A stretch of DNA of 40,458 bases from JANDLT01 sp041743485. Lineage in GTDB: Bacteria > Acidobacteriota > Blastocatellia > Pyrinomonadales > Pyrinomonadaceae. The stretch is taken from positions 1 to 40,458 of the forward strand of contig JBGTMR010000178.1 of the NCBI GenBank assembly GCA_041743485.1, in the 5' to 3' direction. Positions 1-7,708 of this stretch are shown here, piece after piece. The position numbers were made by a program, and so were the translations under genes. A model generated the notes under the pieces. It had not been told where the DNA came from. It ran no database searches and saw only the letters and a list, made by a program, of their open reading frames with translations. The first letter of the stretch is position 1. Each line of letters begins with the position of its first letter.

Positions 1-1
1 T

Positions 2-1174
2 GCCCCGACTTTGCAACAGGAGATCGGCTGGAGCGAAGCCGAGTACGGCAACATCGTCATCGCGTTCCAGATGGCTTACGCCATCGGGTTCCTCGTCGTC
101 GGTGGTTTGATTGACCGTTACGGCGTGCGCCTCGGCTTCGCGGTCGCCATAGTTCTGTGGAGCTTCGCCGGTATGGGACACGCGCTCGCTCGCTCGGCAC
201 TCGGCTTCTCTGTCGCTCGGTTCGCGCTCGGATTAGGCGAAGCCGCCAACTTCCCCGCCGCGATTAAAACCGTCGCCGAATGGTTCCCGCGCAAAGAGCG
301 CGCGCTCGCCACTGGCATCTTCAACGCCGGTTCAAACCTAGGTCCGATCATCGTGCCGCTGACCGTGCCGTGGATCACAATCAACTACGGCTGGCAGTGG
401 GCGTTCATCATCAGCGGCGCGCTCGGCTTCGTCTGGCTGCTGTTCTGGCTGCCCGCCTATCGCCGACCGGAAGAGCACCCACGCGTCTCGCCTGCCGAAC
501 TCGCGCATATACGATCCGACCCGCCTGAAGCCACAACCAAAGTCCCGTGGGCAGGGCTGCTACGCTACCGTCAGACGTGGGCGTTCGCTGCGGGCAAGTT
601 CCTCACCGATCCGGTCTGGTGGTTCTATCTCTACTGGCTCGCAAAGTTTTTAGACAAGAGCTTCGGCATCAAGCTGACGCAACTCAGCTTGCCGCTGATC
701 GCAGTCTATCTGCTTGCGGACGTTGGGTCGGTCGGCGGCGGCTGGCTGTCGGGCACACTCATCAAGCGCGGCTGGACGGTGAATCGCGGGCGCAAAGCCA
801 CGATGCTGCTCTGCGCGCTCGCGGTCGTCCCCGTCGCCTTCGCGTCACAGGTACAGAGTTTGTGGTCAGCAGTGCTCTTGATCGGGTTGGCGGCGGCGGC
901 GCATCAAGGCTGGTCGGCGAATCTGTACACCATCGCCTCCGACATGTTCCCGCGCCGTGCGGTCGGCTCGGTGGTCGGCATCGGCAGCATGGCGGGCGCG
1001 CTCGGAGGGATGACGTTCACATATATTGCGAGCCGTCTGCTGCAACAAAATGAACGACTGTATCTCCCGATTTTCATCATCTGCGGCTCGGCTTACCTGA
1101 CCGCGCTGCTCGTCATACACCTACTCGCGCCGCGCTTAGAACCCGCACGGATAGATGATGCGAATGCGTCATAA
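2..1174 (+). CDS. MFS transporter, hexuronate (ACS/ExuT-type), 5' truncated by window
   Basis: This is the C-terminal ~390 residues of a major facilitator superfamily permease. The reading frame is open from base 2, and the first visible TTG (base 11) is an internal Leu codon, so the true start lies upstream of the window. The segments seen include the cytoplasmic loop signature GGLIDRYGVR, the conserved AANFPAAIKTVAEWFP stretch typical of the anion:cation symporter branch (ExuT, GarP, GudP), and about ten further hydrophobic segments. Family knowledge makes it a proton-coupled importer of hexuronates or aldonates in the inner membrane. The three downstream genes on the same strand fit hexuronate catabolism, which supports galacturonate/glucuronate as substrate. 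The substrate itself is inferred from context. Confidence 0.85.
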   Translation, partial: APTLQQEIGWSEAEYGNIVIAFQMAYAIGFLVVGGLIDRYGVRLGFAVAIVLWSFAGMGHALARSALGFSVARFALGLGEAANFPAAIKTVAEWFPRKERALATGIFNAGSNLGPIIVPLTVPWITINYGWQWAFIISGALGFVWLLFWLPAYRRPEEHPRVSPAELAHIRSDPPEATTKVPWAGLLRYRQTWAFAAGKFLTDPVWWFYLYWLAKFLDKSFGIKLTQLSLPLIAVYLLADVGSVGGGWLSGTLIKRGWTVNRGRKATMLLCALAVVPVAFASQVQSLWSAVLLIGLAAAAHQGWSANLYTIASDMFPRRAVGSVVGIGSMAGALGGMTFTYIASRLLQQNERLYLPIFIICGSAYLTALLVIHLLAPRLEPARIDDANAS

Positions 1175-1209
1175 CTCCTGTGAACGAATGAAACGAACAA
1201 GACAACGTT

Positions 1210-2775
1210 ATGACTTTAATGCCTTCCATAGATGCAAATACTGACGCGATACAATCGCCGACACCCGCCGAAGCCCGGCGACTCTCAGACGAACTTGGAC
1301 GTGTCGGCGGCGGTGTTATCTACACAAACTCGCTTGCTACACTCAACGGCACGGTATTTTTTCTTACCCGCGACGAACACGCCAAGCGACTCGGCGTGAT
1401 CTCGACTGATGCCAACGCAAACATAGGATTAGAGGGCGAGACGAGGCGGGTGCGTCTCGCCGACAAGACGCTCACGCTCTGCGACATGACTGCCGCCAAC
1501 GCTATGAGGTTACGTGCAGTGCTGCCGTTCCTCATCCCGCGTCCCTTAGGTTTGCGACTCTCCGCCGGGTGTGGTGACCGTCTTGGCTTGGCTACCCCCG
1601 GACACATACGCGCGATCCGAGAATCTTCGATGGCTCCAATACTCGCGCAGCAATCCATACGCGAGAACTCGCGGACGGGTCGCACGCCGCAAGAAGTGAT
1701 GGACGATGCGATGTGGGGTGTCTTCCAAGAGGGCTGGCGCGAAGGATTCGGTGCTGACGCCGACCACCTGAAAACTCCAGAAGACTTCGACTCTTGCGCT
1801 GCCGCCGGTTATACATTCTTCACTGTTGATCCGAGCGCGCATGTGGACAACGGAGCGAACACTGACGACACGAACACGTTGCGGCAAAAGACGGAATCCT
1901 TGCCATGGGACGTGATCGAAGATAGCTATAACGATCTACGGAGCCGTCTCACCACCAAGCCGGTTGACCTCGGCACATTCAACATAACCATCAGCGAGGA
2001 AGAATGCTTGCGCGCGGCGGCAAAATATGGTCGCGCCCTCGCGCACACCGTCGAAATGAGTCGCCACTTGGCAGGCAGGATGGGAGATCGCCCATTCGAG
2101 GTCGAGATGAGCGTTGACGAAACGGACACGGTGACATCGCTTGCCGAACACGTTTATATCGCTTCGGAACTCAAGCGTCTTGGGGTGCGTGTGGTGAGCC
2201 TCGCGCCGCGCTACGTCGGAGATTTCGAGAAGGGAGTGGATTACATCGGCGACTTTGCACAGTTCGAGCACTCCTTCGCACAACACTTCGCGGTGGCGCA
2301 AGCTTTCGGTCCCTACAAGCTGAGTCTTCATTCCGGCTCGGACAAATTCAGCATCTACCCCATCGCCTCGCGCGTCGCGGGCGAACTCATCCACCTGAAA
2401 ACGGCTGGCACGAGCTACCTCGAAGCCTTACGCGCCATTGCGATGATTAACCCCTCGCTCTTCCGCGAAATCAGTCGCTTCGCCGCCGAGCGATACCCGA
2501 CAGACCGTGCGACCTATCACGTCTCGGCGCAAATCGAGAAGATGCCGGACGTGAACAAGCTGCCTGACGATAAGTTAACCGATCTGCTCGACGACTTTCA
2601 CGCGCGCGAAATCCTGCACGTCACATTCGGGTCGGTGCTCAACCACAGTAAGTTTCGTGAGCCGTTCTTCAAGAGCTTGCGAGCAGATGAAGAAACTTAC
2701 TATGGAGTGATCGAAACTCACTTTGACAAACACCTCGCGCCGTTCGGCAACACACAGAGGGCGGCGAGCGACTAA
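1210..2775 (+). CDS. uxaE: Tagaturonate/fructuronate 3-epimerase, UxaE-type
   Basis: The 521-residue protein resembles the UxaE family (described from Thermotoga), which interconverts D-tagaturonate and D-fructuronate and so lets galacturonate enter the glucuronate branch without UxaB/UxaA. Recognisable stretches are the N-terminal GGVIYTNSLATLNGTVFFL, a central AAAGYTFFTVDPSAHVDNG, and the C-terminal KLSLHSGSDKFSIYP, which has the look of a sugar-phosphate/metal site in a TIM-barrel-like fold. Length is slightly above the usual ~480. The start ATG at 1210 follows the transporter by 35 bp with no clear Shine-Dalgarno. The SDR gene begins 22 bp after its stop, so one operon is likely. The family call is from memory of the sequence pattern and is fairly secure. 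Confidence 0.75.
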   Translation: MTLMPSIDANTDAIQSPTPAEARRLSDELGRVGGGVIYTNSLATLNGTVFFLTRDEHAKRLGVISTDANANIGLEGETRRVRLADKTLTLCDMTAANAMRLRAVLPFLIPRPLGLRLSAGCGDRLGLATPGHIRAIRESSMAPILAQQSIRENSRTGRTPQEVMDDAMWGVFQEGWREGFGADADHLKTPEDFDSCAAAGYTFFTVDPSAHVDNGANTDDTNTLRQKTESLPWDVIEDSYNDLRSRLTTKPVDLGTFNITISEEECLRAAAKYGRALAHTVEMSRHLAGRMGDRPFEVEMSVDETDTVTSLAEHVYIASELKRLGVRVVSLAPRYVGDFEKGVDYIGDFAQFEHSFAQHFAVAQAFGPYKLSLHSGSDKFSIYPIASRVAGELIHLKTAGTSYLEALRAIAMINPSLFREISRFAAERYPTDRATYHVSAQIEKMPDVNKLPDDKLTDLLDDFHAREILHVTFGSVLNHSKFREPFFKSLRADEETYYGVIETHFDKHLAPFGNTQRAASD

Positions 2776-2797
2776 GGGCACGGGCTGAAAATAGAAG

Positions 2798-3628
2798 ATG
2801 AAGATTGACGACCTGAGCAGGATGTACGACTTCATGGGGCGGACGGTGGTTATCACCGGCGGCACCGGAGTCTTAGGCGGCGCAATGGTCAATGCACTGG
2901 CGGGCTGCAACGCGGATGTCGTTTTGTTGACGCGCAACAAAGAGAAAGCCGACGCGCTACTCGCAACGGTTTCGGGCGAAGGACGGAAGATCGTCGTCGT
3001 TGCGGATGTCCTCTCATCGGATGAATTGAAGCGCGCCGCGCAAATCGTCAAGGATGAGTTCGGACGTGTGGATTGTCTCTTGAACGGCGCGGGCGGAAAT
3101 CATCCGCAGGCGACGACACGCCCCGACCTTTCATTCTTCAATCTACCGGAAGACGCCTTGCGCTTCGTCTTCGACCTGAACCTGCTCGGCACGATCTTGC
3201 CGTCGCAAGTCTTCGGCAAATTGATGGCGGAACAAGCCGAAGGCGTCATCCTCAACATCTCTTCGATGAGCGCCTTGAAGCCGCTGACGCGCGTCGTCGG
3301 CTACTCGGCGGCGAAGGCGGGCGTTGACAGTTTTACACGCTGGCTCGCCGTGCATCTCGCGCAAGAGTATTCGCCAGCGATACGTGTCAACGCCATCGCG
3401 CCCGGCTTCTTCCTCACGGATCAGAACCGCTTCCTGGTCACCGATAAGGAGACGGGCGAACTCACCCCGCGCGGCAAAAGCATTATCGCCCACACGCCGA
3501 TGAATCGTTTCGGGGAACCGGAAGATTTGCTTGGAACAATGCTGTGGCTGCTCTCACCTGCCTCTAGCTTTGTCACCGGAATTGTCGTTCCAGTAGATGG
3601 CGGCTTCTCGGCGTTCGGCGGGGTATAG
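2798..3628 (+). CDS. SDR-family fructuronate reductase / D-mannonate dehydrogenase
   Basis: A 276-residue short-chain dehydrogenase/reductase. It has the Rossmann glycine motif TGGTGVLGG (residues 20-28), an NGAGG motif near residue 95, ISSMSA around 155, and the catalytic YSAAK (Tyr169, Lys173), followed by the usual C-terminal VPVDGGFSA. The sequence most resembles the Bacillus YjmF group, which reduces D-fructuronate to D-mannonate with NAD(P)H and is sometimes named uxuB, although E. coli UxuB belongs to a different family. It lies between an epimerase that makes fructuronate and a LarA homologue that could use mannonate. The neighbouring gene starts 10 bp after the stop, so translation may be coupled. 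The SDR assignment is certain; the substrate is inferred from family resemblance and operon context. Confidence 0.82.
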   Translation: MKIDDLSRMYDFMGRTVVITGGTGVLGGAMVNALAGCNADVVLLTRNKEKADALLATVSGEGRKIVVVADVLSSDELKRAAQIVKDEFGRVDCLLNGAGGNHPQATTRPDLSFFNLPEDALRFVFDLNLLGTILPSQVFGKLMAEQAEGVILNISSMSALKPLTRVVGYSAAKAGVDSFTRWLAVHLAQEYSPAIRVNAIAPGFFLTDQNRFLVTDKETGELTPRGKSIIAHTPMNRFGEPEDLLGTMLWLLSPASSFVTGIVVPVDGGFSAFGGV

Positions 3629-3638
3629 CGTTACCGGC

Positions 3639-4922
3639 ATGAAGAACTCAGATTCCATCGTCACCGGCAGAGGCTACATGGACGGAACCCTCTCAGAGCC
3701 GGAAGTTCGCGAGATCGTCGCGAGTGTCTTTGAGCGCGAGCCGCTTGATGGCAAGCGCGTCCTCTGCATCATCCCGGATGCGACGCGCACCGCGCCCCTG
3801 CCGCTGATGTTTCGCATTTTCCACGAGCTGCTCGCCGCGCGCGTCAACAAACTTGATTACCTGATCGCGCTGGGAACGCACCAGCCGATGGCTGACGACG
3901 CGATAAACCGCCTTGTAGGTGTCACGGCGGAGGAGCGCGCAGAGCGTTATGCTGGCATCGAAATTTTCAATCACCGCTGGGACACCCCCGAAACCTTCGC
4001 CGACCTCGGCACCATTCCTGCCTCGGAGATTGAACAGATCACGGGTGGACTCATGCAAGAATCAATCACGGTGCGCTTGAACCGCCTCGTCTTCGACTAC
4101 GATCAGATTGTAATTTGCGGTCCTGTCTTCCCGCACGAGGTCGTCGGCTTTTCCGGCGGCAACAAGTATTTCTTTCCGGGCATCGGCGGTGCTGATGTCA
4201 TCAACTTCTCGCATTGGCTCGGAGCGTGCCTAACGAGCCGCGACGTGATCGGGACGCTTCGCACACCCGTCCGCGACCTGATTGACCGCGCCGCCCGAAT
4301 GATTGACCGCCCGAAGCTGTGTTTCACGATGGTGGTAAAAGATCATTCGCTCGCCGGGCTATACGCCGGCACGCCCGAAGCTGCCTACGAAGCGGCTGCT
4401 GCATTGTCTTCGGAATTACATATCCGATGGGTTGATGAACCTTACGCTCGCGTACTCGCCGTCATACCGGAGATGTACGACGATCTCTGGACGGGCGCGA
4501 AAGGAATGTACAAGACCGAACCCGCGATCAGCGACGGCGGCGAGGTCATCATCTACGCTCCGCACATCACGGAAGTCAGCTACACGCACGGGCGCTTGCT
4601 CGACGAAGTGGGCTACCATGTCCGCGACTATTTCCTGAAGCAGTGGGACAAGTTCAAACATTACCCCGGCGGAGTGCTCGCTCATAGCACACACCTGCGC
4701 GGGCAGGGCGAATACGACCCCACGACAGGCATCGAACGCCCGCGTATCAGAGTCACGCTCGCGACCGGCATACCCGAAGAACGATGTCGGCGCGTGAATT
4801 TGGGCTACGCGAATCCGGCGGACATCAATCCTGCCGAATGGCTGAATCGGGAAAGGGATGGCGTGTTGTTAGTGCCGCGTGCCGGCGAGATGCTCTATCG
4901 ACTGCGTTTTTGTAATGTGTAA
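3639..4922 (+). CDS. LarA-superfamily (DUF2088) nickel-pincer racemase/epimerase homologue
   Basis: The 427-residue protein keeps the key residues of LarA, the lactate racemase that uses a covalently bound nickel-pincer nucleotide. These are the IPDATRTAP loop (residues 45-53), His81 in ALGTHQP, His166 in PHEVVGFSGG, Lys176 (the cofactor-anchoring lysine), and His192 in NFSHW (the nickel ligand). I chose the ATG at 3639, 10 bp after the SDR stop; an in-frame ATG at 3597 overlaps the SDR gene and adds 14 unconserved residues. LarA homologues are known to epimerise several 2-hydroxy acids, including D-gluconate at C2. Next to a mannonate-forming SDR, mannonate/gluconate 2-epimerase is a plausible job, inferred only. 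No LarB/LarC/LarE cofactor genes are in the window. Confidence 0.8.
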   Translation: MKNSDSIVTGRGYMDGTLSEPEVREIVASVFEREPLDGKRVLCIIPDATRTAPLPLMFRIFHELLAARVNKLDYLIALGTHQPMADDAINRLVGVTAEERAERYAGIEIFNHRWDTPETFADLGTIPASEIEQITGGLMQESITVRLNRLVFDYDQIVICGPVFPHEVVGFSGGNKYFFPGIGGADVINFSHWLGACLTSRDVIGTLRTPVRDLIDRAARMIDRPKLCFTMVVKDHSLAGLYAGTPEAAYEAAAALSSELHIRWVDEPYARVLAVIPEMYDDLWTGAKGMYKTEPAISDGGEVIIYAPHITEVSYTHGRLLDEVGYHVRDYFLKQWDKFKHYPGGVLAHSTHLRGQGEYDPTTGIERPRIRVTLATGIPEERCRRVNLGYANPADINPAEWLNRERDGVLLVPRAGEMLYRLRFCNV

Positions 4923-5072
4923 GAATCACGAAGTGCGTCTCAAGCTTTGTGTGCGTTGATTAAGAGCATAGTCGCGCGATCTATAGTAGACCTCTTTCAT
5001 ATGTGCTGTTTGACAATTCAGCAGGTCTTGCTCATCAATAATCCGTGAGCTATGAACAAATCAAATCGCTGT

Positions 5073-5085
5073 CTCCGACACATTT
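5073..5085. repeat. 13-bp direct repeat copy 1, IS630-end-like
   Basis: The sequence CTCCGACACATTT occurs here and again at 5178-5190, 105 bp apart in the same orientation. The second copy lies just past the C-terminal end of the IS630 remnant, where the terminal repeat of that element would be expected. This copy may be the end of another decayed copy. Apart from these two repeats, I see no gene or clear signal in the 266 bp between the LarA homologue and the IS630 remnant (4923-5188). Confidence 0.45.
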
Positions 5086-5177
5086 CAAGCGGTATCGCAA
5101 CCGTCGCCGACGTTTCGGGTTGCGATTGAATTTGATAGCCAGATTGTAAAATTACGAATTGGCTCATTAGCTAAGTA

Positions 5178-5190
5178 CTCCGACACATTT
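5178..5190. repeat. 13-bp direct repeat copy 2, probable end of IS630 remnant
   Basis: Second copy of CTCCGACACATTT, overlapping the stop of the remnant IS630 transposase and preceded by TA (5176-5177). IS630/Tc1 elements insert at TA, so this fits the preserved terminus of the remnant. The other end of that element has been lost at the IS1182 junction at 5424/5425. Confidence 0.45.
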
Positions 5191-5424
5191 AGAATAAGCT
5201 ATGATTGAAACCTGAGAATCTGATGTGCAACTTCGTTCCGACTGCCTTAAGTGCAAGGTTTAGCGCGTAGCATAAGGTTTCTCTCGTTTCGTAATCTTTC
5301 GGTGCGAGCCATTCATTTTTAAGTTTGCGCCAAAGCTGCGTATTCCGAAGCAATGTGACCGCAGTTTCCGCGCCGATCATGATCAAGGATTCGGAGCGAT
5401 GATGACCACGTATTCCGCCGCCAA
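5189..5424 (-). pseudogene. IS630-family transposase, C-terminal remnant
   Basis: The minus-strand frame encodes a tail with LWRKLKNEWLAPKDYETRE followed by ALKAVGTKLHIRFSGF. This matches the end of IS630-type DDE transposases (Trp-Lys region after the catalytic Glu, then the G-x-x-x-x-I-x-F finish). Only about 75 codons remain and the first two catalytic acids are absent. Upstream (toward higher coordinates) the frame runs into the left inverted repeat of the IS1182 element at 5425, so the apparent N-terminus is IS1182 sequence and not native. The fragment was most likely truncated by IS1182 insertion or a later deletion. Confidence 0.6.
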
Positions 5425-5464
5425 CGGCTCTTCCGCGCTTTTGATACTGCTGGCGAAGTCGTTT
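5425..5464 (+). repeat. IS1182 left terminal inverted repeat, 40 bp
   Basis: It begins CGGCTCTTCCGCGC and is the exact reverse complement of 7197-7236 over all 40 bases. It is longer than the ~15-30 bp ends I expect for the family, which suggests either long ends or a very young copy. Confidence 0.9.
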
Positions 5465-5535
5465 CGGTGCGGGAGTGACTGGGCGTAACATCCGCATCGG
5501 TCGTTTAGAGTCTACGCTGATGGAGGAGTATCCCG

Positions 5536-7197
5536 ATGTCGCTACGCCCGCGCCCCGTGCCGCCCGTTCCCGCCGAGACCGCCCGTGTCGCCCGTGCCTC
5601 GTTCCCGCGTGGCAACACCTACATGCTATTGCGCGACGAACTCGGCGTGATCTTCGCCGACGAAGACTTCGCCGCGCTGTTCCCGACGCATGGGCAACCC
5701 GCCGAGGTGCCGTGGCGGCTCGCTCTCGCTACCGTCATGCAGTTCATCGAAGGCTTGTCGGATCGTGCGGCGGCGGACGCCGTCAGAAGCCGCATCGATT
5801 GGAAGTATGCGCTTTCGTTGGAGCTGACCGATGCTGGCTTTGACAGCACCGTTCTTTGCGAGTTCCGCGCGCGTTTGGTCGCCGGTAATGCCGAGCAACT
5901 CGTGTTCGACAAGTTGCTCAACGTCTGTCGCGAGCGCAAGTGGCTTAAAGCGCGTGGGCGGCAGCGGACTGACTCGACGCATGTGCTTGCCGCCGTCCAT
6001 GCCTCGAACCGCTTGGAATGTGCTATTGAGACGTTACGTCACGCTTTGAACAGTTTAGCGGTCGTCGCGCCAAAGTGGCTACGTCAACACTCTCTGCCGG
6101 AATGGGCTGACCGTTACGCTCCGCGAGCGGGCGATCATTACATCCCGCCAGCAAAGGAGAAGCGGCATGCACATGCCGCGATGATCGGTGCTGACGGCGA
6201 CCAACTCCTATCGGCTGTTGATACCGCTGATGCCCCAAACTGGTTGAAGGAAGTTCCCGCCATTGAAACACTCCGGCGCGTCTGGCGACAGCAGTTCTAC
6301 ATGCAAGACGGCGTTGTTCACTGGCGCACCGAGGTGGAAGGCATTCCGCCGGCGCGTCTCATTGTTAGTTCGCCTTACGATACGGATGCCCGGCTTGGGC
6401 GTAAGCGCACCACGCAATGGGTCGGCTACAAAGTTTACTTGACCGAGACCTGTGACGATGACCTGCCGCGTATCATCACGCATGTAGCGACGAGTTCCGC
6501 TCCAGTCGCCGACGGCGCGGTCACGCCGGAAGTGCATCGCACGTTGGAAGGTAAAGGCTTGTTGCCGCAGACGCACATTGTGGACACAGGGTTCCTCGAC
6601 GCCAAGTTGTTAGAGTCGTCGTGGCGCGAATATAAAGTGGACTTACTCGGACCGACACGCCCTGACTACAAATGGCAGAAACGCGAAGCGACAGGTTACG
6701 ATGCTAGCCGCTTCACGGTTGACTGGGAGTCGAAAAAGGCGACGTGTCCCGAAGGGTGGGCGAGCAGCAGTTGGGAGCCTTCTTGGGATCGCTATAGAAA
6801 CCCACTCGTCCGCATCAAGTTCTCCATGAAAATATGCAAGCGTTGTCCAAAGCGGGAACTGTGCGCGGGCGCGGATAAAGTGCGTCGCACGCTGACGTTG
6901 AGACCTGAGTTGCAATACAAAGCATTGCAACGCGCGCGTGAGCGTGAACAAACCGGTGAGTACGCCCGAGAGTATGCGCGGCGCGCAGGAATCGAAGGCA
7001 CGATCTCACAAGGCACTCGAGCGTTCGGGTTGCGTCGTTCGCGCTACATCGGACAAGCCAAGACCCATCTTCAGCACGTCCTTACGGCGACGGCGATTAA
7101 TGTTGTGAGAGTAGCGAACTGGCTCACCGGAGTGCCGCTCGCGCAGACAAGGCAGACCGCATTTAGCAAGTTAATGGCACAACCTGCGTTCGGCTAA
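5536..7197 (+). CDS. IS1182-family transposase
   Basis: A 553-residue DDE transposase. The N-terminus has the DUF772-type segment (VPWRLALATVMQFIEGLSD, near residues 55-75) typical of IS1182/IS5-related enzymes. The likely catalytic residues are Asp146 in TDSTHV, Asp350 in VDTGFLD and Glu487 in AGIEGTISQG. A zinc-ribbon-like CKRCPKRELC patch lies near residue 435, as in other family members. The ATG at 5536 is preceded by a good GGAGGA ribosome-binding site (5522-5527). The protein would cut and join the 40-bp ends flanking the gene. Length is normal and no frame is broken. Confidence 0.92.
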   Translation: MSLRPRPVPPVPAETARVARASFPRGNTYMLLRDELGVIFADEDFAALFPTHGQPAEVPWRLALATVMQFIEGLSDRAAADAVRSRIDWKYALSLELTDAGFDSTVLCEFRARLVAGNAEQLVFDKLLNVCRERKWLKARGRQRTDSTHVLAAVHASNRLECAIETLRHALNSLAVVAPKWLRQHSLPEWADRYAPRAGDHYIPPAKEKRHAHAAMIGADGDQLLSAVDTADAPNWLKEVPAIETLRRVWRQQFYMQDGVVHWRTEVEGIPPARLIVSSPYDTDARLGRKRTTQWVGYKVYLTETCDDDLPRIITHVATSSAPVADGAVTPEVHRTLEGKGLLPQTHIVDTGFLDAKLLESSWREYKVDLLGPTRPDYKWQKREATGYDASRFTVDWESKKATCPEGWASSSWEPSWDRYRNPLVRIKFSMKICKRCPKRELCAGADKVRRTLTLRPELQYKALQRAREREQTGEYAREYARRAGIEGTISQGTRAFGLRRSRYIGQAKTHLQHVLTATAINVVRVANWLTGVPLAQTRQTAFSKLMAQPAFG

Positions 7198-7236
7198 AAC
7201 GACTTCGCCAGCAGTATCAAAAGCGCGGAAGAGCCG
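7197..7236 (-). repeat. IS1182 right terminal inverted repeat, 40 bp
   Basis: Exact reverse complement of 5425-5464. It begins in the last base of the transposase stop codon and ends the element. Read on the minus strand it supplies the last few codons of the truncated PIN frame, which shows the insertion edge. Confidence 0.9.
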
Positions 7237-7708
7237 GAAACAACTGAAATCTGCTCACGCTGAAAACGAAAACCTTGCTCACGGTGTCAAAATCCTTGCT
7301 CACGCGGTCTCCGAAAATGTTGCTCACGATGCCCCGAAATACGCAGCCGATGACATCCAGCCCCAAATTCTCCGCTAATTTACGTCCTTTTCGTTCGTCC
7401 ATAACGATGCGTGTAGCACCAAGTTCGAGTGCCAACGCGATCACTGATGCCTCCCCATCGTCGAGTCGAGCTGTCATCGCAATAGAGAGCGGACTGTTAA
7501 GCCGCAGCACTTCGATCCATTTGAGATTTGCTTCCATCAACCCCGCTGGCAACGCCGTCTCACCGCCCACTGCCAACTCAGTCTGGACTTCTTCTGGTAT
7601 AACAACGCGGTCATAAAGTGAACGAAGAAGATCGATTCGTCCGCAGGTGCCGAGAGCGATCAGGGGACTTGCGTTGACGACGACAACCGACTTACTTGAT
7701 TCCGGCAT
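7237..7708 (-). pseudogene. PIN-domain (DUF3368) toxin-like gene, 3' end lost
   Basis: The frame begins with ATG at 7708, inside the last codons of the TPR-UPF0175 gene (17-nt overlap), a coupling common in toxin-antitoxin pairs. The protein shows the DUF3368 start VVVNASPLIALG, a middle LDDGEASVIALALELGA with the conserved Glu, and TRIVMDERKGRKLAENLGLDVIG with the conserved Asp. After about residue 135 the family sequence stops. The frame then runs through an array of TGCTCACG repeats (7252-7328) and into the IS1182 end, so the last strand/helix of the PIN fold is replaced by foreign residues. PIN domains are Mg-dependent RNases; this copy is probably inactive. The start could also be the upstream in-frame ATG at 7741. 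Confidence 0.7.
7252..7328. repeat. Four TGCTCACG repeats at 24/21/24-bp spacing, possible IS21-type end
   Basis: TGCTCACG occurs at 7252, 7276, 7297 and 7321 on the plus strand (GTGAGCA on the minus). Regular two-helical-turn spacing of short repeats is how IS21-family ends are built for transposase binding. The array sits exactly where the PIN coding sequence loses homology and ends 16 bp from the IS1182 border. The reading is a remnant end of a deleted element later hit by IS1182. The IS21 link is by resemblance only. Confidence 0.45.

Larger units (their letters stand above)
5425..7236 (+). mobile_element. IS1182-family insertion sequence, complete (1812 bp)
   Basis: A single transposase gene is bounded by perfect 40-bp inverted repeats, 5425-5464 and 7197-7236. 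The right repeat begins in the transposase stop codon. I see no obvious target duplication: the left flank ends in gccgccaa and the right flank begins gaaacaac. The flanks are an IS630 remnant on the left and a cut PIN-domain gene on the right, so the element either landed at a pre-existing junction or took part in a deletion. Intact frame and perfect ends suggest a recent, possibly active insertion. Confidence 0.85.

Noticed and set aside
547..1053. 168-codon plus-strand frame inside the transporter gene
   Set aside because: It is a shadow frame: Arg/Gly/His-rich composition, no family features, and the transporter frame is clearly coding.
7252..7328. The regularly spaced TGCTCACG array as a CRISPR
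   Set aside because: The repeat unit is only 8 bp and the spacers 13-16 bp, with no cas genes; an element end fits better.
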